DNA from: Brachionus plicatilis | Taxonomy: Eukaryota; Rotifera; Eurotatoria; Ploima; Brachionidae | Assembly: GCA_010279815.1 (NCBI GenBank) | Contig: QEOQ01000238.1 | Coordinates: 247,438-277,915, forward strand | Direction of reading: 5' to 3' | DNA length: 30,478 bases | Shown here: positions 10,425 to 19,345 of the stretch, piece after piece | How positions within the stretch are numbered: position 1 is the stretch's first letter | How the letters are laid out: each line of letters begins with the position of its first letter | Made by a program: the position numbers and the translations under genes | The notes under the pieces: generated by a model | Seen by the model: only the letters and a program-made list of their open reading frames with translations | Database searches by the model: none | Told to the model about the DNA's origin: nothing

Positions 10425-10480
10425 TATATTTATTTATTTATTTAATGAATTGAATTAACCTCCTTTAAGGAGAAGTAAAA
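10425..10480 (-). repeat. hairpin CTCC..GGAG + (AAAT)n tail, inverted copy
   Basis: On the minus strand: TTCTCCTTAAAGGAGGTTAA, then TTCAATTCATTAAATAAATA and further AAAT units. The stem CTCCTTAAAGGAG is nearly perfect. Same tail family as 9820-9860. Confidence 0.6.
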
Positions 10481-10486
10481 GAAAAT

Positions 10487-10971
10487 NNNNNNNNNNNNNN
10501 NNNNNNNNNNNNNNNNNNNNNNNNNNNNNNNNNNNNNNNNNNNNNNNNNNNNNNNNNNNNNNNNNNNNNNNNNNNNNNNNNNNNNNNNNNNNNNNNNNNN
10601 NNNNNNNNNNNNNNNNNNNNNNNNNNNNNNNNNNNNNNNNNNNNNNNNNNNNNNNNNNNNNNNNNNNNNNNNNNNNNNNNNNNNNNNNNNNNNNNNNNNN
10701 NNNNNNNNNNNNNNNNNNNNNNNNNNNNNNNNNNNNNNNNNNNNNNNNNNNNNNNNNNNNNNNNNNNNNNNNNNNNNNNNNNNNNNNNNNNNNNNNNNNN
10801 NNNNNNNNNNNNNNNNNNNNNNNNNNNNNNNNNNNNNNNNNNNNNNNNNNNNNNNNNNNNNNNNNNNNNNNNNNNNNNNNNNNNNNNNNNNNNNNNNNNN
10901 NNNNNNNNNNNNNNNNNNNNNNNNNNNNNNNNNNNNNNNNNNNNNNNNNNNNNNNNNNNNNNNNNNNNNNN
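10487..10971. other. assembly gap (485 N)
   Basis: There is no sequence here. The gap falls within repeat-rich DNA between hairpin tails and the right arm of the foldback element, consistent with collapse of a repeat in assembly. Confidence 1.
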
Positions 10972-11341
10972 TTAAATATTTTTTTTAAGATTTTCTAATA
11001 AAAATTAAACTCATTCTATTTTACTAAAGAGTTTAATTTAAAATATGAATATGCTTTGCAATTTTAACTTAAAATTACTTTTTTATTTAAAACTGAAAAA
11101 AAATATTTGAAACATCGCACTATTTCAATGTTATTTCAATATTGGATACATTTTGTAATTCAAAACCAAAAAATAAACCAAATAGATTTTCGATTATTTT
11201 TATTTATTTATACAAATAGCCCAAGGACCAGCTGTTTGGAGATTGTACTATCTCCTTTCGACGACAAAAAAAAAAATTTTGTTAAATAATAAAAATTCTC
11301 TAGATACAATTAAAAAGAATCGAAAAGTTTTGACTAGAAAA

Positions 11342-11600
11342 TTATACTAAGTTGTTGATGATTGATTTGGTTGGTTTTAGATTTGAAATCTCATATGGGC
11401 TTTCGATTGTTTTGATGTCCTCATGGATTGATTTAGTCCGGGTCAAGTAGTTGGCTGTGTTGGCTGTGAATAGAGGTGTTTTAACCTCTGTTCATTTGGT
11501 TGAATGTTAGCGATTGCATGTAATGGATGTGGTACGGTAGTATACTGTAATGGATAATAGAGAGAATGGTGAGCTTGTAGATTGTGATAAGTGTGCTTGA
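11342..11600 (-). pseudogene. LINE ORF2 C-terminal remnant
   Basis: Minus-strand reading gives STLITIYKLTILSIIHYSIL, which matches the post-palm segment of the LINE relic at 19346 (SLITIYKSLILSLFQYSML). After a frameshift near 11470 comes PLFTANTANYLTRTK...IHEDIKTIESPYEIS, ending in TAA at 11342-11344. This is the tail of a LINE reverse-transcriptase ORF. Nothing upstream of 11600 continues it. Confidence 0.6.
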
Positions 11601-11699
11601 TTTTCGATTACGTGATATATTGAAGAATACAAAAAAAAGTTCTACACCAAAAGAAAGAGTGAGAAAACCAAAGAACAAGTATCTACAAAAAAAATTCAA

Positions 11700-11894
11700 A
11701 TCGACTAGATGCTGCGGAACCAGAGGAATCGAATTAACATTTAATCTAAGAAAGAGAAAAAAATTTTATTTTAAACTAATTTTTTATTATTAAAACATCT
11801 AATTTACTTATTAAATTTGTAGTATAAAATTTATGATTTATTTGCCATCAATTAAAATAAAAATTTACAGGCAAAAAATAGGCAAAATGTAATT
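11700..11894. other. AT-rich spacer
   Basis: A short basic frame (plus, 11584-11793) overlaps the LINE remnant on the opposite strand. It resembles nothing I know and is not called. Confidence 0.35.
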
Positions 11895-12195
11895 TATTGT
11901 ACATTTTTATATTTTTACATTTTTGAGAGAAAAAATAAAAATCCCAAAATAAAAAAACTTAAAAAAAATTTCATTAAGAAAAGTAATAATAAATTCTCAA
12001 TTAATTAAAAGGGATTTTCAAAAAATTATCCTTGGTTTTTGCATTTAAATTTTTCTAAAACTCCTTTTTAAGTAGTTGCGAAATTATTATTTCTTTTCTT
12101 GAATGAAAATTTTTTTAGATTTTTTGACTTGGTGATTTTTTTTTTCTCTCAAAAATGTAAAAATTTAAAAATATAAAAATGTACAATAATTTTCT
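11895..12195. repeat. inverted-repeat element, ~300 bp
   Basis: TTATTGTACATTTTTATATT...ACATTTTTGAGAGAAAAA at 11895-11940 is repeated in inverted orientation at 12137-12195 (TCTCTCAAAAATGTAAAAAT...TGTACAATAA). With AT-rich filler between, this has the size and form of a MITE. No target duplication was resolved. Confidence 0.55.
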
Positions 12196-12312
12196 TTTCA
12201 ATAATAGACAATTGACCACAGACGTGATACGACTCAAACAATCATAAATAGAAAAAAATCATGCCATATACCGATGATAATCTTAAGTTATCATGAGCAC
12301 TTTTTAATTTAT

Positions 12313-12730
12313 TTAGGCAGATTGAAGTTTGATGAATGTATAAAATGTAATATTTTTTTAATAATTAATTGAAATTCCTAAGCAATTACTTGACATATCA
12401 TGTCAAGTTTATTTTCATATATAAAAATTTTAAATATCTCTTTTTATTGAACTTTAAAAGGTTCTTTGATTTAAAAAAAAATCCAATTTTTTAAAATCTA
12501 TATTTTTTTTAAGTGGAAAAAAAATTAAATTTAGTTTGAATAAATGAATATAAAAGTTTTTAATTTGAATTTCTGAATCAACTTTAAATGAATTTTTCAA
12601 TTTATTGATTGTTTTTGCTAAAAAAATTAGAGATCAATCATTTTGATGTAAATTTGATTATGTATTTATTTTATTAAATTACCAAAATTATTAGATTAAT
12701 TAAGTTGTAACATTTAATTAATGATTTAAT
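12313..12730 (-). other. 3' UTR/3' flank of the receptor gene, duplicated at 20640-21160
   Basis: Starting just after the receptor stop, the minus strand carries about 400 bp that match 20640-21160 (plus strand) almost end to end. Examples are CATCAAAATGATTGATCTCT, ACTTAATTAATCTAATAATT and CTTTTATATTCATTTA. It includes an AATAAA at 12665-12670 and a hairpin CTTGACATGATATGTCAAG at about 12391-12409. In the other copy the hairpin is CTTGACATGACATGTCAAG. Confidence 0.75.
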
Positions 12731-15010
12731 TTATGATTGTTTTGATCCTAAAATTTGACCAGAAGCTTCAATTTGCCTAAATTTAAACATTCCACAAAGA
12801 ATAACTTTAAATTTTTTGTTAAGAAACGTATAAATAAAGATATTCAAACAAGATGAAATTAAATAGATGAAGTTTCCGGTCAAATAATAATTGGTGCATG
12901 TTTTATTAATGCGGTCACAATTTCCTTTAATTATTTTGTTGCCAACAACCAAAAAGTTCATGTATAGTTCCAAATTTCGCAATACAAGCAGCAAAGTAAT
13001 GTAAACAATAATAAATTTTATCTTTCTAAAAAATATTTTATCGAAATTTTTCAATTTGTTTTTGTTTTGGCCAAAAATTCCATTCATAATTTTTTTTTTC
13101 TTCATGAGCTCACCTCGGAACTTAACCATCAATAGTAAATCGGAAATTATTAGAAAAAATACTAGAACAATGTCATTGAAAAGTATGTTTAGGCAAAAAA
13201 CAGTAAAATAGAGTGGATTCTTTTTTTTGAATGCAAAATTTCTGTATTCATGTGGAACTTCTTTGTCCGATATTCCCTTAAAGGTGTTTCTAATCGGAAA
13301 TTCTGGATAATCACCATAATTTAATTTGAAAGAATCCGAGTTGACTTTGCTGGTGAGCATTTTATCTATGTTGAACACTAGACCAAAGCAAAGTGCAAAA
13401 AAAAATGTCAAATGATAGAATTTTTTTTTTTGAAAAATTGTGCTAGATTTTAAATTTTTAAATCGCTCAATTGAAATTATAAAATTTAAAATGTTTGAGC
13501 AGCTTTTTAAAATTCCGCCCAAATAGTCCACGACATAAATTTCAAAATATTGTACAATTAAATTTTTGTAAAAAAGCGAGCAATGCCTTCCGTTCTGGAA
13601 GGCGCAAATGCTCGGCGAATGGCAAAGGTAGATAAAAGCGAAAATGAGATTCAGGCAGCAATTGATGAACATGAGTTTGAAAATAATTTGTTTATTTTGG
13701 CTTTTGTCGGACAATAGAAGTTTTTTTAAAATAATTAGGCAAGTGGTGTTGGTAATTGAACCAAAAATGCTAACCACTGGTGTCAAGTAAAACATGAACA
13801 CGGACAATATTTCGGACCCATAATATGCGTTGATGTAGTCATTATTTTTTTTAATTCTAATAAAATTTTCTGAATTACATCTTTTTCCCATTGACACAAA
13901 GTCACAAGACTTGTTTTCAAAATTAAAGCAAAATTTTTCCAATTGTTTTAGACCAAAATCATAAAAGTACAACTTGATAAGCCAAATGTACAGACATGTG
14001 CACTCGAAGGAGCCTATGGGTATAGTTGGCAATAAAAGGCGATTTTGGGGGAATGCTCTAAAAAGGCAAAAATCCTTGTCTGGATATTCGTAATTTTCTA
14101 GTATCAGTTTAATGGTAAAATTGTCCATTTGAGTATAATCATTTTTGCCAATAAATAAATTAAGACTGTTCAAAAATTTCATTCCATCTTTTAAAAAAAA
14201 CAAGTCAAAATTAACAGTTATTTGTCTAATGTGGTAAAAATTTTCAAAAATAAAATTGTCTATTTTTTTTGGCCGACCATTAATTGACAATGATTTTAAA
14301 TTTTTGAAAATATTTCTTTCAAGAAGACTGTTGTCAAGACTTGCCAGATAAAATCTCAATTTAAGAGACTCAATATAGCCATCCATATTTGTTGAATCAT
14401 TAGTGAAGCCGAGAAGATTTTTTTTGAAAATCGTGTCCACTAAGCCATCTATTTTTACATATTTAATGTGGCTTTTGGAAAAAAGCTCAGGGTTGGTATG
14501 TAAGCTGTATTTGCAGTCATTAGAAAAGCTGACATGGTTCAAATGATTGAATATGGCCATGGAACCATTTTCAGGTTTAACATAAATAATTGAATTGAAA
14601 AATGTAAGAAATATTTCATCGTTGTCTGCTATTAATGAATCAAAAATGGCTAAATTGCTTTTGATTCCATTTAAATTTGTAAACATAAAAAAAAGTAAGC
14701 TAGATTTGGGGAAAACAGATGGAAGATTGAGTGAATTGTCCAAATAGAGACCAGTAAGTGGCTTGAACATTATGTATACAACATCTATTCGCCTTATTTG
14801 CAAACAGTCAAAATCTATTTCACCAAAAGAGTCAAACCTTGATATGTAAATTTTTAAAAATAAATTGGTAATACTAAATTCAGCTAAACGATTGAACTTT
14901 TTACATTGATAAGGTCCATTCATATCTATCAAAAAAGCCGACCGAAAAAATCCAATTATTAAAAACAAAAATGAAAATTTTAAAATCATTTTGTTTGTTA
15001 GCAAATGCAA
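12731..15010 (-). CDS. orphan rhodopsin-like seven-transmembrane receptor with large leucine-rich-like ectodomain
   Basis: A single 759-codon frame. Residues 8-27 form a signal peptide (MILKFSFLFLIIGFFRSAFL), so M8 could also be the start. Residues 30-390 are extracellular, with many spaced Leu/Phe and Asn positions and a leucine-rich-repeat C-terminal-cap signature (FECTCLYIWLI, 336-345, with later cysteines 361, 369, 378). Seven membrane segments follow: about 400-428 (SIFGSITN contains the TM1 Asn), 444-465, 483-514, 531-548, 602-628, 664-688 and 709-731. TM3 ends SIERF, in the place of DRY. TM7 has NIFIY (723-727), in the place of NPxxY. Cys 477 precedes TM3. The third intracellular loop is very basic. 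The layout resembles glycoprotein-hormone/relaxin-type LRR receptors in outline, but sequence identity is not recognisable. The ligand is unknown; it is probably a lineage-specific receptor. It is intronless, with a poly(A) signal about 60 nt downstream. A truncated copy of its 3' end lies at 20550-21160. Confidence 0.85.
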   Translation of the reverse strand: MHLLTNKMILKFSFLFLIIGFFRSAFLIDMNGPYQCKKFNRLAEFSITNLFLKIYISRFDSFGEIDFDCLQIRRIDVVYIMFKPLTGLYLDNSLNLPSVFPKSSLLFFMFTNLNGIKSNLAIFDSLIADNDEIFLTFFNSIIYVKPENGSMAIFNHLNHVSFSNDCKYSLHTNPELFSKSHIKYVKIDGLVDTIFKKNLLGFTNDSTNMDGYIESLKLRFYLASLDNSLLERNIFKNLKSLSINGRPKKIDNFIFENFYHIRQITVNFDLFFLKDGMKFLNSLNLFIGKNDYTQMDNFTIKLILENYEYPDKDFCLFRAFPQNRLLLPTIPIGSFECTCLYIWLIKLYFYDFGLKQLEKFCFNFENKSCDFVSMGKRCNSENFIRIKKNNDYINAYYGSEILSVFMFYLTPVVSIFGSITNTTCLIILKKLLLSDKSQNKQIIFKLMFINCCLNLIFAFIYLCHSPSICAFQNGRHCSLFYKNLIVQYFEIYVVDYLGGILKSCSNILNFIISIERFKNLKSSTIFQKKKFYHLTFFFALCFGLVFNIDKMLTSKVNSDSFKLNYGDYPEFPIRNTFKGISDKEVPHEYRNFAFKKKNPLYFTVFCLNILFNDIVLVFFLIISDLLLMVKFRGELMKKKKIMNGIFGQNKNKLKNFDKIFFRKIKFIIVYITLLLVLRNLELYMNFLVVGNKIIKGNCDRINKTCTNYYLTGNFIYLISSCLNIFIYTFLNKKFKVILCGMFKFRQIEASGQILGSKQS

Positions 15011-15365
15011 TGATTAATAAAAGCTTAGCTTAATTTTTCTGGCAGCTATAAAAAAATTAAAATGTTAAAAAAAGAATGAAATAGAATTCAATTTTATTTC
15101 AAACCTGGTCCTTTTAAAGTATCTTTTTTCTTTTGCAAATTTTCACTTGTTTCGCCTTTAATTATATCAAATAAACAATTATTTTTAAAATTAAATATCT
15201 AAACATACGAAAATGATCGATTTTCTGAGTATTTATTTTAATGGAAAAAATACAATTTAAATCTAATTTTCTCCCCTCCTTACTCCCCTTTGTGTAAAAT
15301 TAAAGGTGAAAGAATTCAAAGTAGGTAGAAAATTGGAAATTAAAAACGCATATAATATACAAAAT
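15011..15365. other. upstream region of the receptor gene
   Basis: This is AT-rich DNA that should hold the receptor promoter and 5' UTR. No gene is seen. A slightly less AT-rich patch at 15270-15300 (CTCCCCTCCTTACTCCCC) is pyrimidine-rich. Confidence 0.4.
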
Positions 15366-15413
15366 TATTTATTTTATTTATTTGTTTTCTGTACCGAGCT
15401 AAAGCTCTTTCAG
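15366..15413 (-). repeat. short retroelement tail: GAGCTTTAGCTC hairpin + (AAAT)n, inverted copy
   Basis: On the minus strand this reads CTGAAAGAGCTTTAGCTCGG, then TACAGAAAACAAATAAATAA. It is the fourth copy of the module at 3178, 9627 and 9967. Confidence 0.65.
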
Positions 15414-15781
15414 AATAAGTTAAAAAGTAAAATAAAAAAAAAATAAAATAAAATAAAAATAAAATTAAAGTTTATAAAATGAGATAAAAAAAAAATAAAA
15501 ATAAAGTAAAATAAGCTAGAAAAATGAAAGTTGAAAAATAACAATAATTATTATTTAAAAAACAAAAATTCTGAAATTAGGATTATTTTTAATTATCAAT
15601 TACAAAATCGATAAGTAATGTCAATTATATTTAAAACATGTTTAATCAATGTTCTCCTTCCGATGCTAGCTGTGACTTATATTCTTACCTAACTTTTCAG
15701 ACAGATCTAATTTCTGTTTATGTGGCAGACAAAGAGCACCATCATAATATGAAAAAAAAATAGAGGTATGGCCTGAGTTGT
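15414..15781. other. AT-rich spacer with AAATAAAA tracts
   Basis: An A-rich simple-sequence block (15415-15530) is followed by unassigned sequence. No gene was seen. Confidence 0.4.
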
Positions 15782-15852
15782 TTTAAAGTCACATGTCTTA
15801 AATCCAGTCAAGTCATGACTAAAAATTTTTTTTTTTAGAAAAAGTCTAAGTC
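15782..15852. repeat. AAGTC-rich repeat, second copy (cut by the MITE)
   Basis: TTTTAAAGTCACATGTCTTA...CCAGTCAAGTCATGACT and AAAAAGTCTAAGTC resemble the foldback at 8111-8206. The block ends exactly where the MITE at 15853 begins, so the MITE may have inserted into it. Confidence 0.45.
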
Positions 15853-16170
15853 TAGCCGTTCAGCTTGGCGGTCAGAATTTTGGACTGTCACGCTGAAAAA
15901 AAAGAGGTGATAAGATCATAAAAAAATAAAAATTTAAGATAATTAAATATGTTTATTAATTTAAAAAAAAACACTTATTTTAATTAAAAAAAAATAAACA
16001 ACTACCAACAATTAACATCCAACAACTACCAACAACCGACTTCCAACAACTACCAACAACCAACGGCCAACAACAACCATAACAACAATACTACTGCTTT
16101 TTTATGATCTTGTCACCTCTTTTTTTTCAGCGTGGCAGTCCAAAATTCTGGCCGCCAAGCTGAACGGCTA
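15853..16170. mobile_element. 318-bp MITE with 73-bp near-perfect terminal inverted repeats
   Basis: The left end (15853-15925) starts TAGCCGTTCAGCTTGGCGG and continues through TTTTGGACTGTCACGCTG to AGGTGATAAGATCAT. The right end (16098-16170) is its inverted complement with only about three differences, all C/T type, which suggests a recent insertion. The outermost TA on both sides is compatible with a TA target duplication, as in Tc1/mariner-like elements; the superfamily is inferred. The interior holds three tandem 24-bp units. There is no coding capacity, so it would need a transposase in trans. Confidence 0.9.
15997..16080 (+). repeat. 24-bp tandem repeat inside the MITE
   Basis: Three full units at 15997, 16021 and 16045 each begin AACAACTACCAACAA and differ in the last 9 bases. 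A partial fourth unit follows. Composition is C/A-rich on the plus strand, unlike the surroundings. Confidence 0.85.
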
Positions 16171-16224
16171 AATGACCACCCACCACAAAGTCGACTGTAT
16201 CTTTGACCACCCGCTTATTTTTAA

Positions 16225-16393
16225 CCGATTTTCAGTTATTACAAATTTGTGAATCTGAATGTATATTCAATGCAGCACTAAAATTATTTTTAAAAAAATG
16301 GCGATATTATAATTCTGAGATAATTGATCGTTTTCTTGATTATTTTGAAAAAGAGTGGACAACACGAATTAAAGAAACAGAGCTCATGTAATT
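16225..16393 (+). pseudogene. MULE transposase fragment (helical region after the DDE core)
   Basis: The open frame contains IFNAALKLFLKKW, then IIDRFLDYFEKEW. This matches in spacing and residues the segment FYETAIKLFKEKW...VKIFVDYFMKQW in the larger MULE relic at 24950-25045. No catalytic residue and no flanking domain remain. It is a short dead fragment beside the MITE. Confidence 0.5.
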
Positions 16394-17049
16394 TTAGAAG
16401 CTGCCTAAAAATTTATATTTGTTTTCATATCATAGGACTAACTATTAGATATAAAGTAAAGAGGTGTTGCTAGGTCTTCAAAAAAATTAAAATTATATGA
16501 ATTTTTTAAATCATTTTGTCATTGGCTTCTTAATTTTTTGTCAAACATTTAACTTCTTTCTTTACTTTTTTTTTGTCAAATGAAATTAAATAATTTATAA
16601 AATAAAAATTTATTTTTGCTTTTACTTCATTTAATTTAGTCATTTGTTGTTTTTTTTTTATCAGTAAAATAAATATACTCCAAAAAACAAATTGATTTTT
16701 TTTTAACGCTAGATACACCGGAAATGTCAAAGTGACGTAATTGATGTTTTAGAGTACCAAAATTTATGAACTAGTAATTAAAATGCATTAAAAATTGAAA
16801 CAAAGAAACTCTTTAACCCTTATTTCATGAAGCACTATTTCAATATGACATCCGACACATTAATGATTTTTAAATTATTTTCCATTTACTAGAGCTGGAC
16901 TCTGAAATAATTATGAGAAAACATGTGTGCGCAAAGAATATAGAAGTCAAAGCAGCCAAAAAAATTCATTGTTTCACATGGTCAGTGCAAAAAATGAATG
17001 TCATGTAAGAAAGGTTTTAACGAAATTATCAGCACACTTTTAGGCTACT
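16394..17049. other. mixed spacer, no gene recognised
   Basis: Composition is slightly less AT-rich at 16880-17040. Short frames there give no family match. Confidence 0.35.
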
Positions 17050-17250
17050 CAAATTTTCTAGTCAAAAATTTTTTTTTTATTTTTTCCATTAATAACGATT
17101 GACTTTTTTATTAAAAATACAACCATACTAGTTTTTGACAGTGTCATTGACATACCTCGTGGTATGAAGCTTAATCTTAAGGTTTTTCAAGTACAAGATG
17201 TGCGTGAGAATCAAAAAATCGCACAGTCAGAGATTCGCCAAATGGTCTGA
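17050..17250 (+). other. unidentified open segment
   Basis: A plus-strand frame with no ATG runs open for about 55 codons to TGA at 17248-17250. Its last 40 codons read like a real protein (LVFDSVIDIPRGMKLNLKVF, then QVQDVRENQKIAQSEIRQMV). The balanced amino-acid usage is unusual in this AT-rich DNA. I recognise no family. It may be a transposon fragment or an exon. Confidence 0.3.
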
Positions 17251-17559
17251 GTAAACAGTTACCACTAGAACAATGCTTTAAGGAAATGTTTTGCTCGTTT
17301 AAAAATGGTCTTTACAACACAATCTATTGACACATGTTACTGGCTGGCAATCAGCAAATTTATCCCGAAATTATTTTATATCCAGTTTTTTTTTTATCCC
17401 GATTTTTTTGATCTAAAAAATTTTATATCCCGAAAAAAATTTTAATAAAAAAGAATTTAAGATTTAAGCCACAATTGAAACAATAAAAAAAGTAAATTTT
17501 TAAATTTTTTATTGGAATAAAAAAAGTTATATTGATTAAAAAAAATTACAATAAAAAAA

Positions 17560-17752
17560 AAAAAATTATTAATAGTTTGGAGTATTCTTGTATCGGTTTA
17601 TGAAGTCTAAATCTTTTTTTTTCTTTTCCTCGTCTCTATTTTTTTAATTAAACGCAATCGAGCTGCATCGCGATCTAATCGTGAAACGCGCTGTTTGATA
17701 ATGCTGTTTACTTGCCAAAAACGACGATAATAATAATAGTAATAATAGGGGG
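17560..17752 (-). other. unidentified basic open frame
   Basis: On the minus strand a frame of about 60 codons begins after a TAA with a Tyr run from an ATT/ATA microsatellite. It continues RRFWQVNSIIKQRVSRLDRD, then AARLRLIKKIETRKRKKRFR. The arginine codons use CGN, which is rare in this window, so the segment looks coding, possibly an exon or ORF start. No family is recognised. Confidence 0.3.
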
Positions 17753-17997
17753 GATTTTAGACGGACTGGTTGGAAGAGAGTTACTTTCTTTCAGTCCCCT
17801 TTCGAGATTGTGTCTTTTTGATTAAATAGAATTAAATAAAAATAAAACAGAATAAAAATAATCAATTTAAAAATAAAAAAAAAAAAATTAGTTTTAAATA
17901 TTTATATGAATTTAGTTTTGTGTTTTCTTTTAATTTCTTCGCTCTCACTTTCTTTTTGAACTAATCTCTTTCTTCATTCTTCCAAATCGCTTTGTTA

Positions 17998-18006
17998 AAC
18001 ATAAAA
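17998..18006. repeat. 9-bp target-site duplication, left copy
   Basis: AACATAAAA here is repeated exactly at 19135-19143, flanking the MULE-type element at 18007-19134. Nine base pairs is the classic Mutator target duplication length. Confidence 0.75.
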
Positions 18007-19134
18007 GGCCCATTAAAATCGGTTACACAATTTTTTAATAGAATACCACAATTTTTTAAAATGATACCATAATTATTAAATAAATGTATACAATTTTTAA
18101 AATAATCCATAAAAATAAAGATTAACACTTAATTAAATAAAAAAACACTTATTATTTAAAATTGACACTTATTTGATTAAGAAGACCATTAATTAATTAA
18201 AAAACTCATTCTTTTTAATTTTTGACACTATTTACAAATGTTGAAATTACTCAATATAATAAGTGGAAATAATATAAATAAATAATAGAAATAGAAATAA
18301 TTTTATTTCATGAAAATTAAAAAAAAATTTAAAATGACCAGTGAAAGCATTTTAGAAAATAACTTTAACGACACAGTGGAAGATGCTGAACCTTTAAAAA
18401 AAAACAAAAGAAGCACAGGTAGGACTTTTGATTTTTTGCATGATTGCGAATCGTTAGATGAATTCAAGCGGCTAATTAAATATCTAAGGTTCGATAATAT
18501 CGCTTGGCATTTTCATTTGATCAATCGACTAGCCGACTATGACAAGCATATTTACAATTGCAAACATCGGCGAAAAGGCTGTAAAAAAGCCATTTTTTTT
18601 CAGGTCAAAGCTGGTCAAACGCGTGGTACGTTGCACGTATCGGACAACGAGCATTCGAATCATCCCGAAGAAGAAGATTTTGTAACTATTCCGATTGCAG
18701 TCAAAGAGAAAAATAAATGTTTGCGTTTTATGATTTACTGATTTAAGATTCAGAAGATGAAGTATTGTCAAAAAGACCAAGAATCCAATCAGATCAGAAC
18801 GAAGCGTTTGACAGCGATTCAACTGTGGCAGTAATATGACGAAAGGAAGATACTGTGAAAAAAATAATTTTTTTTTTGGTTTTTTTTAAATAAATTTTTT
18901 TTGAAATTTTTATGTGGGAAAAAAAATTTTTTGTGAAATAAAAAAAAATAATATGTTTTTTTTTTAATATTTGTGTTTTTTTTAATAAATTTGTGTTGAA
19001 ATATAAAAAAAAAGGTATTTCTTAATTTTAGTGGATATTTTTATAAATTGTGGTTTTTTTAATAAAATTGTGGTATATTACTTAAAAATTGTGGTATTTT
19101 ATTAAAAAAGTGTGGTATCAAAAATGATTTCGCG
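18007..19134 (+). mobile_element. internally deleted MULE with iterated terminal repeats
   Basis: This 1128-bp element lies between perfect 9-bp duplications. The left end (18007-18110) holds about four degenerate units of about 20 nt (ACACAATTTTTTAATAGAAT, ACCACAATTTTTTAAAATGAT-like). The right end (about 19015-19134) holds five or six in inverted orientation (GTGGTATTTTATTAAAAAAG). Inside is only the N-terminal zinc-finger part of the transposase followed directly by its acidic C-terminal tail, so the catalytic domain has been deleted. It would be non-autonomous. A 9-bp duplication with long inverted ends fits the Mutator superfamily. Confidence 0.8.
18310..18837 (+). pseudogene. deletion-derivative MULE ORF: zinc-finger DNA-binding domain plus C-terminal tail
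   Basis: A 143-codon frame (18310-18741; a more likely start is the second Met in MTSESILENNF at 18334) encodes an acidic leader and basic KKNKRSTGRTFDF. A FLYWCH/WRKY-like zinc finger follows: YNCKHRRKGCKKAIFFQV with the downstream histidines in SDNEHSNH. In another frame at about 18748-18837 follows an acidic tail (DSEDEVLSKRPRIQSDQNEA, ending TGA) that corresponds to the C-terminal tail of the MULE at 28586-29010. The DDE and SWIM regions are missing between them. If translated, the product would be a DNA-binding-only protein that could compete with active transposase; that is inference. Confidence 0.65.
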
Positions 19135-19143
19135 AACATAAAA
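19135..19143. repeat. 9-bp target-site duplication, right copy
   Basis: AACATAAAA, identical to 17998-18006, follows the terminal CGCG of the element. Confidence 0.75.
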
Positions 19144-19345
19144 TGAGAGAAAAATTAAATTTTAAAACTTTTGCATAAATTCAGCAAATTAAGTTAAGTT
19201 ATTCGATTTTTTTTTTTTTTATTGTTTTTTTTTGTTTATAGAAATCTAAATAATCAATCTCGAATTCTTTGTGAGTTGCGGTTTGAAATAATTGTTTCGT
19301 TTGTTTCTATAAAGTTATATATATTGTTTTGTTGTGAGTGGATGC

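Larger units (their letters stand above)
8774..11166. mobile_element. foldback element copy 2 (arms at 8774-8850 and 11090-11166), expanded by insertions
   Basis: The left arm starts GTGTTTGAATTACAAAATG, as in copy 1. The right arm is its inverted match ending ATTTTGTAATTCAAAAC. About 80 bp is recognisable at each side. About 100 bp inside the right arm (10990-11090) also matches copy 1. Between the arms are several hairpin+(AAAT)n tails, a MULE zinc-finger relic and the assembly gap, so this copy either received nested insertions or the two arms belong to separate broken copies. No transposase is assigned to it. Confidence 0.5.

Noticed and set aside
18529..18822. 97-codon minus-strand frame
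   Set aside because: Antisense of the MULE zinc-finger ORF.
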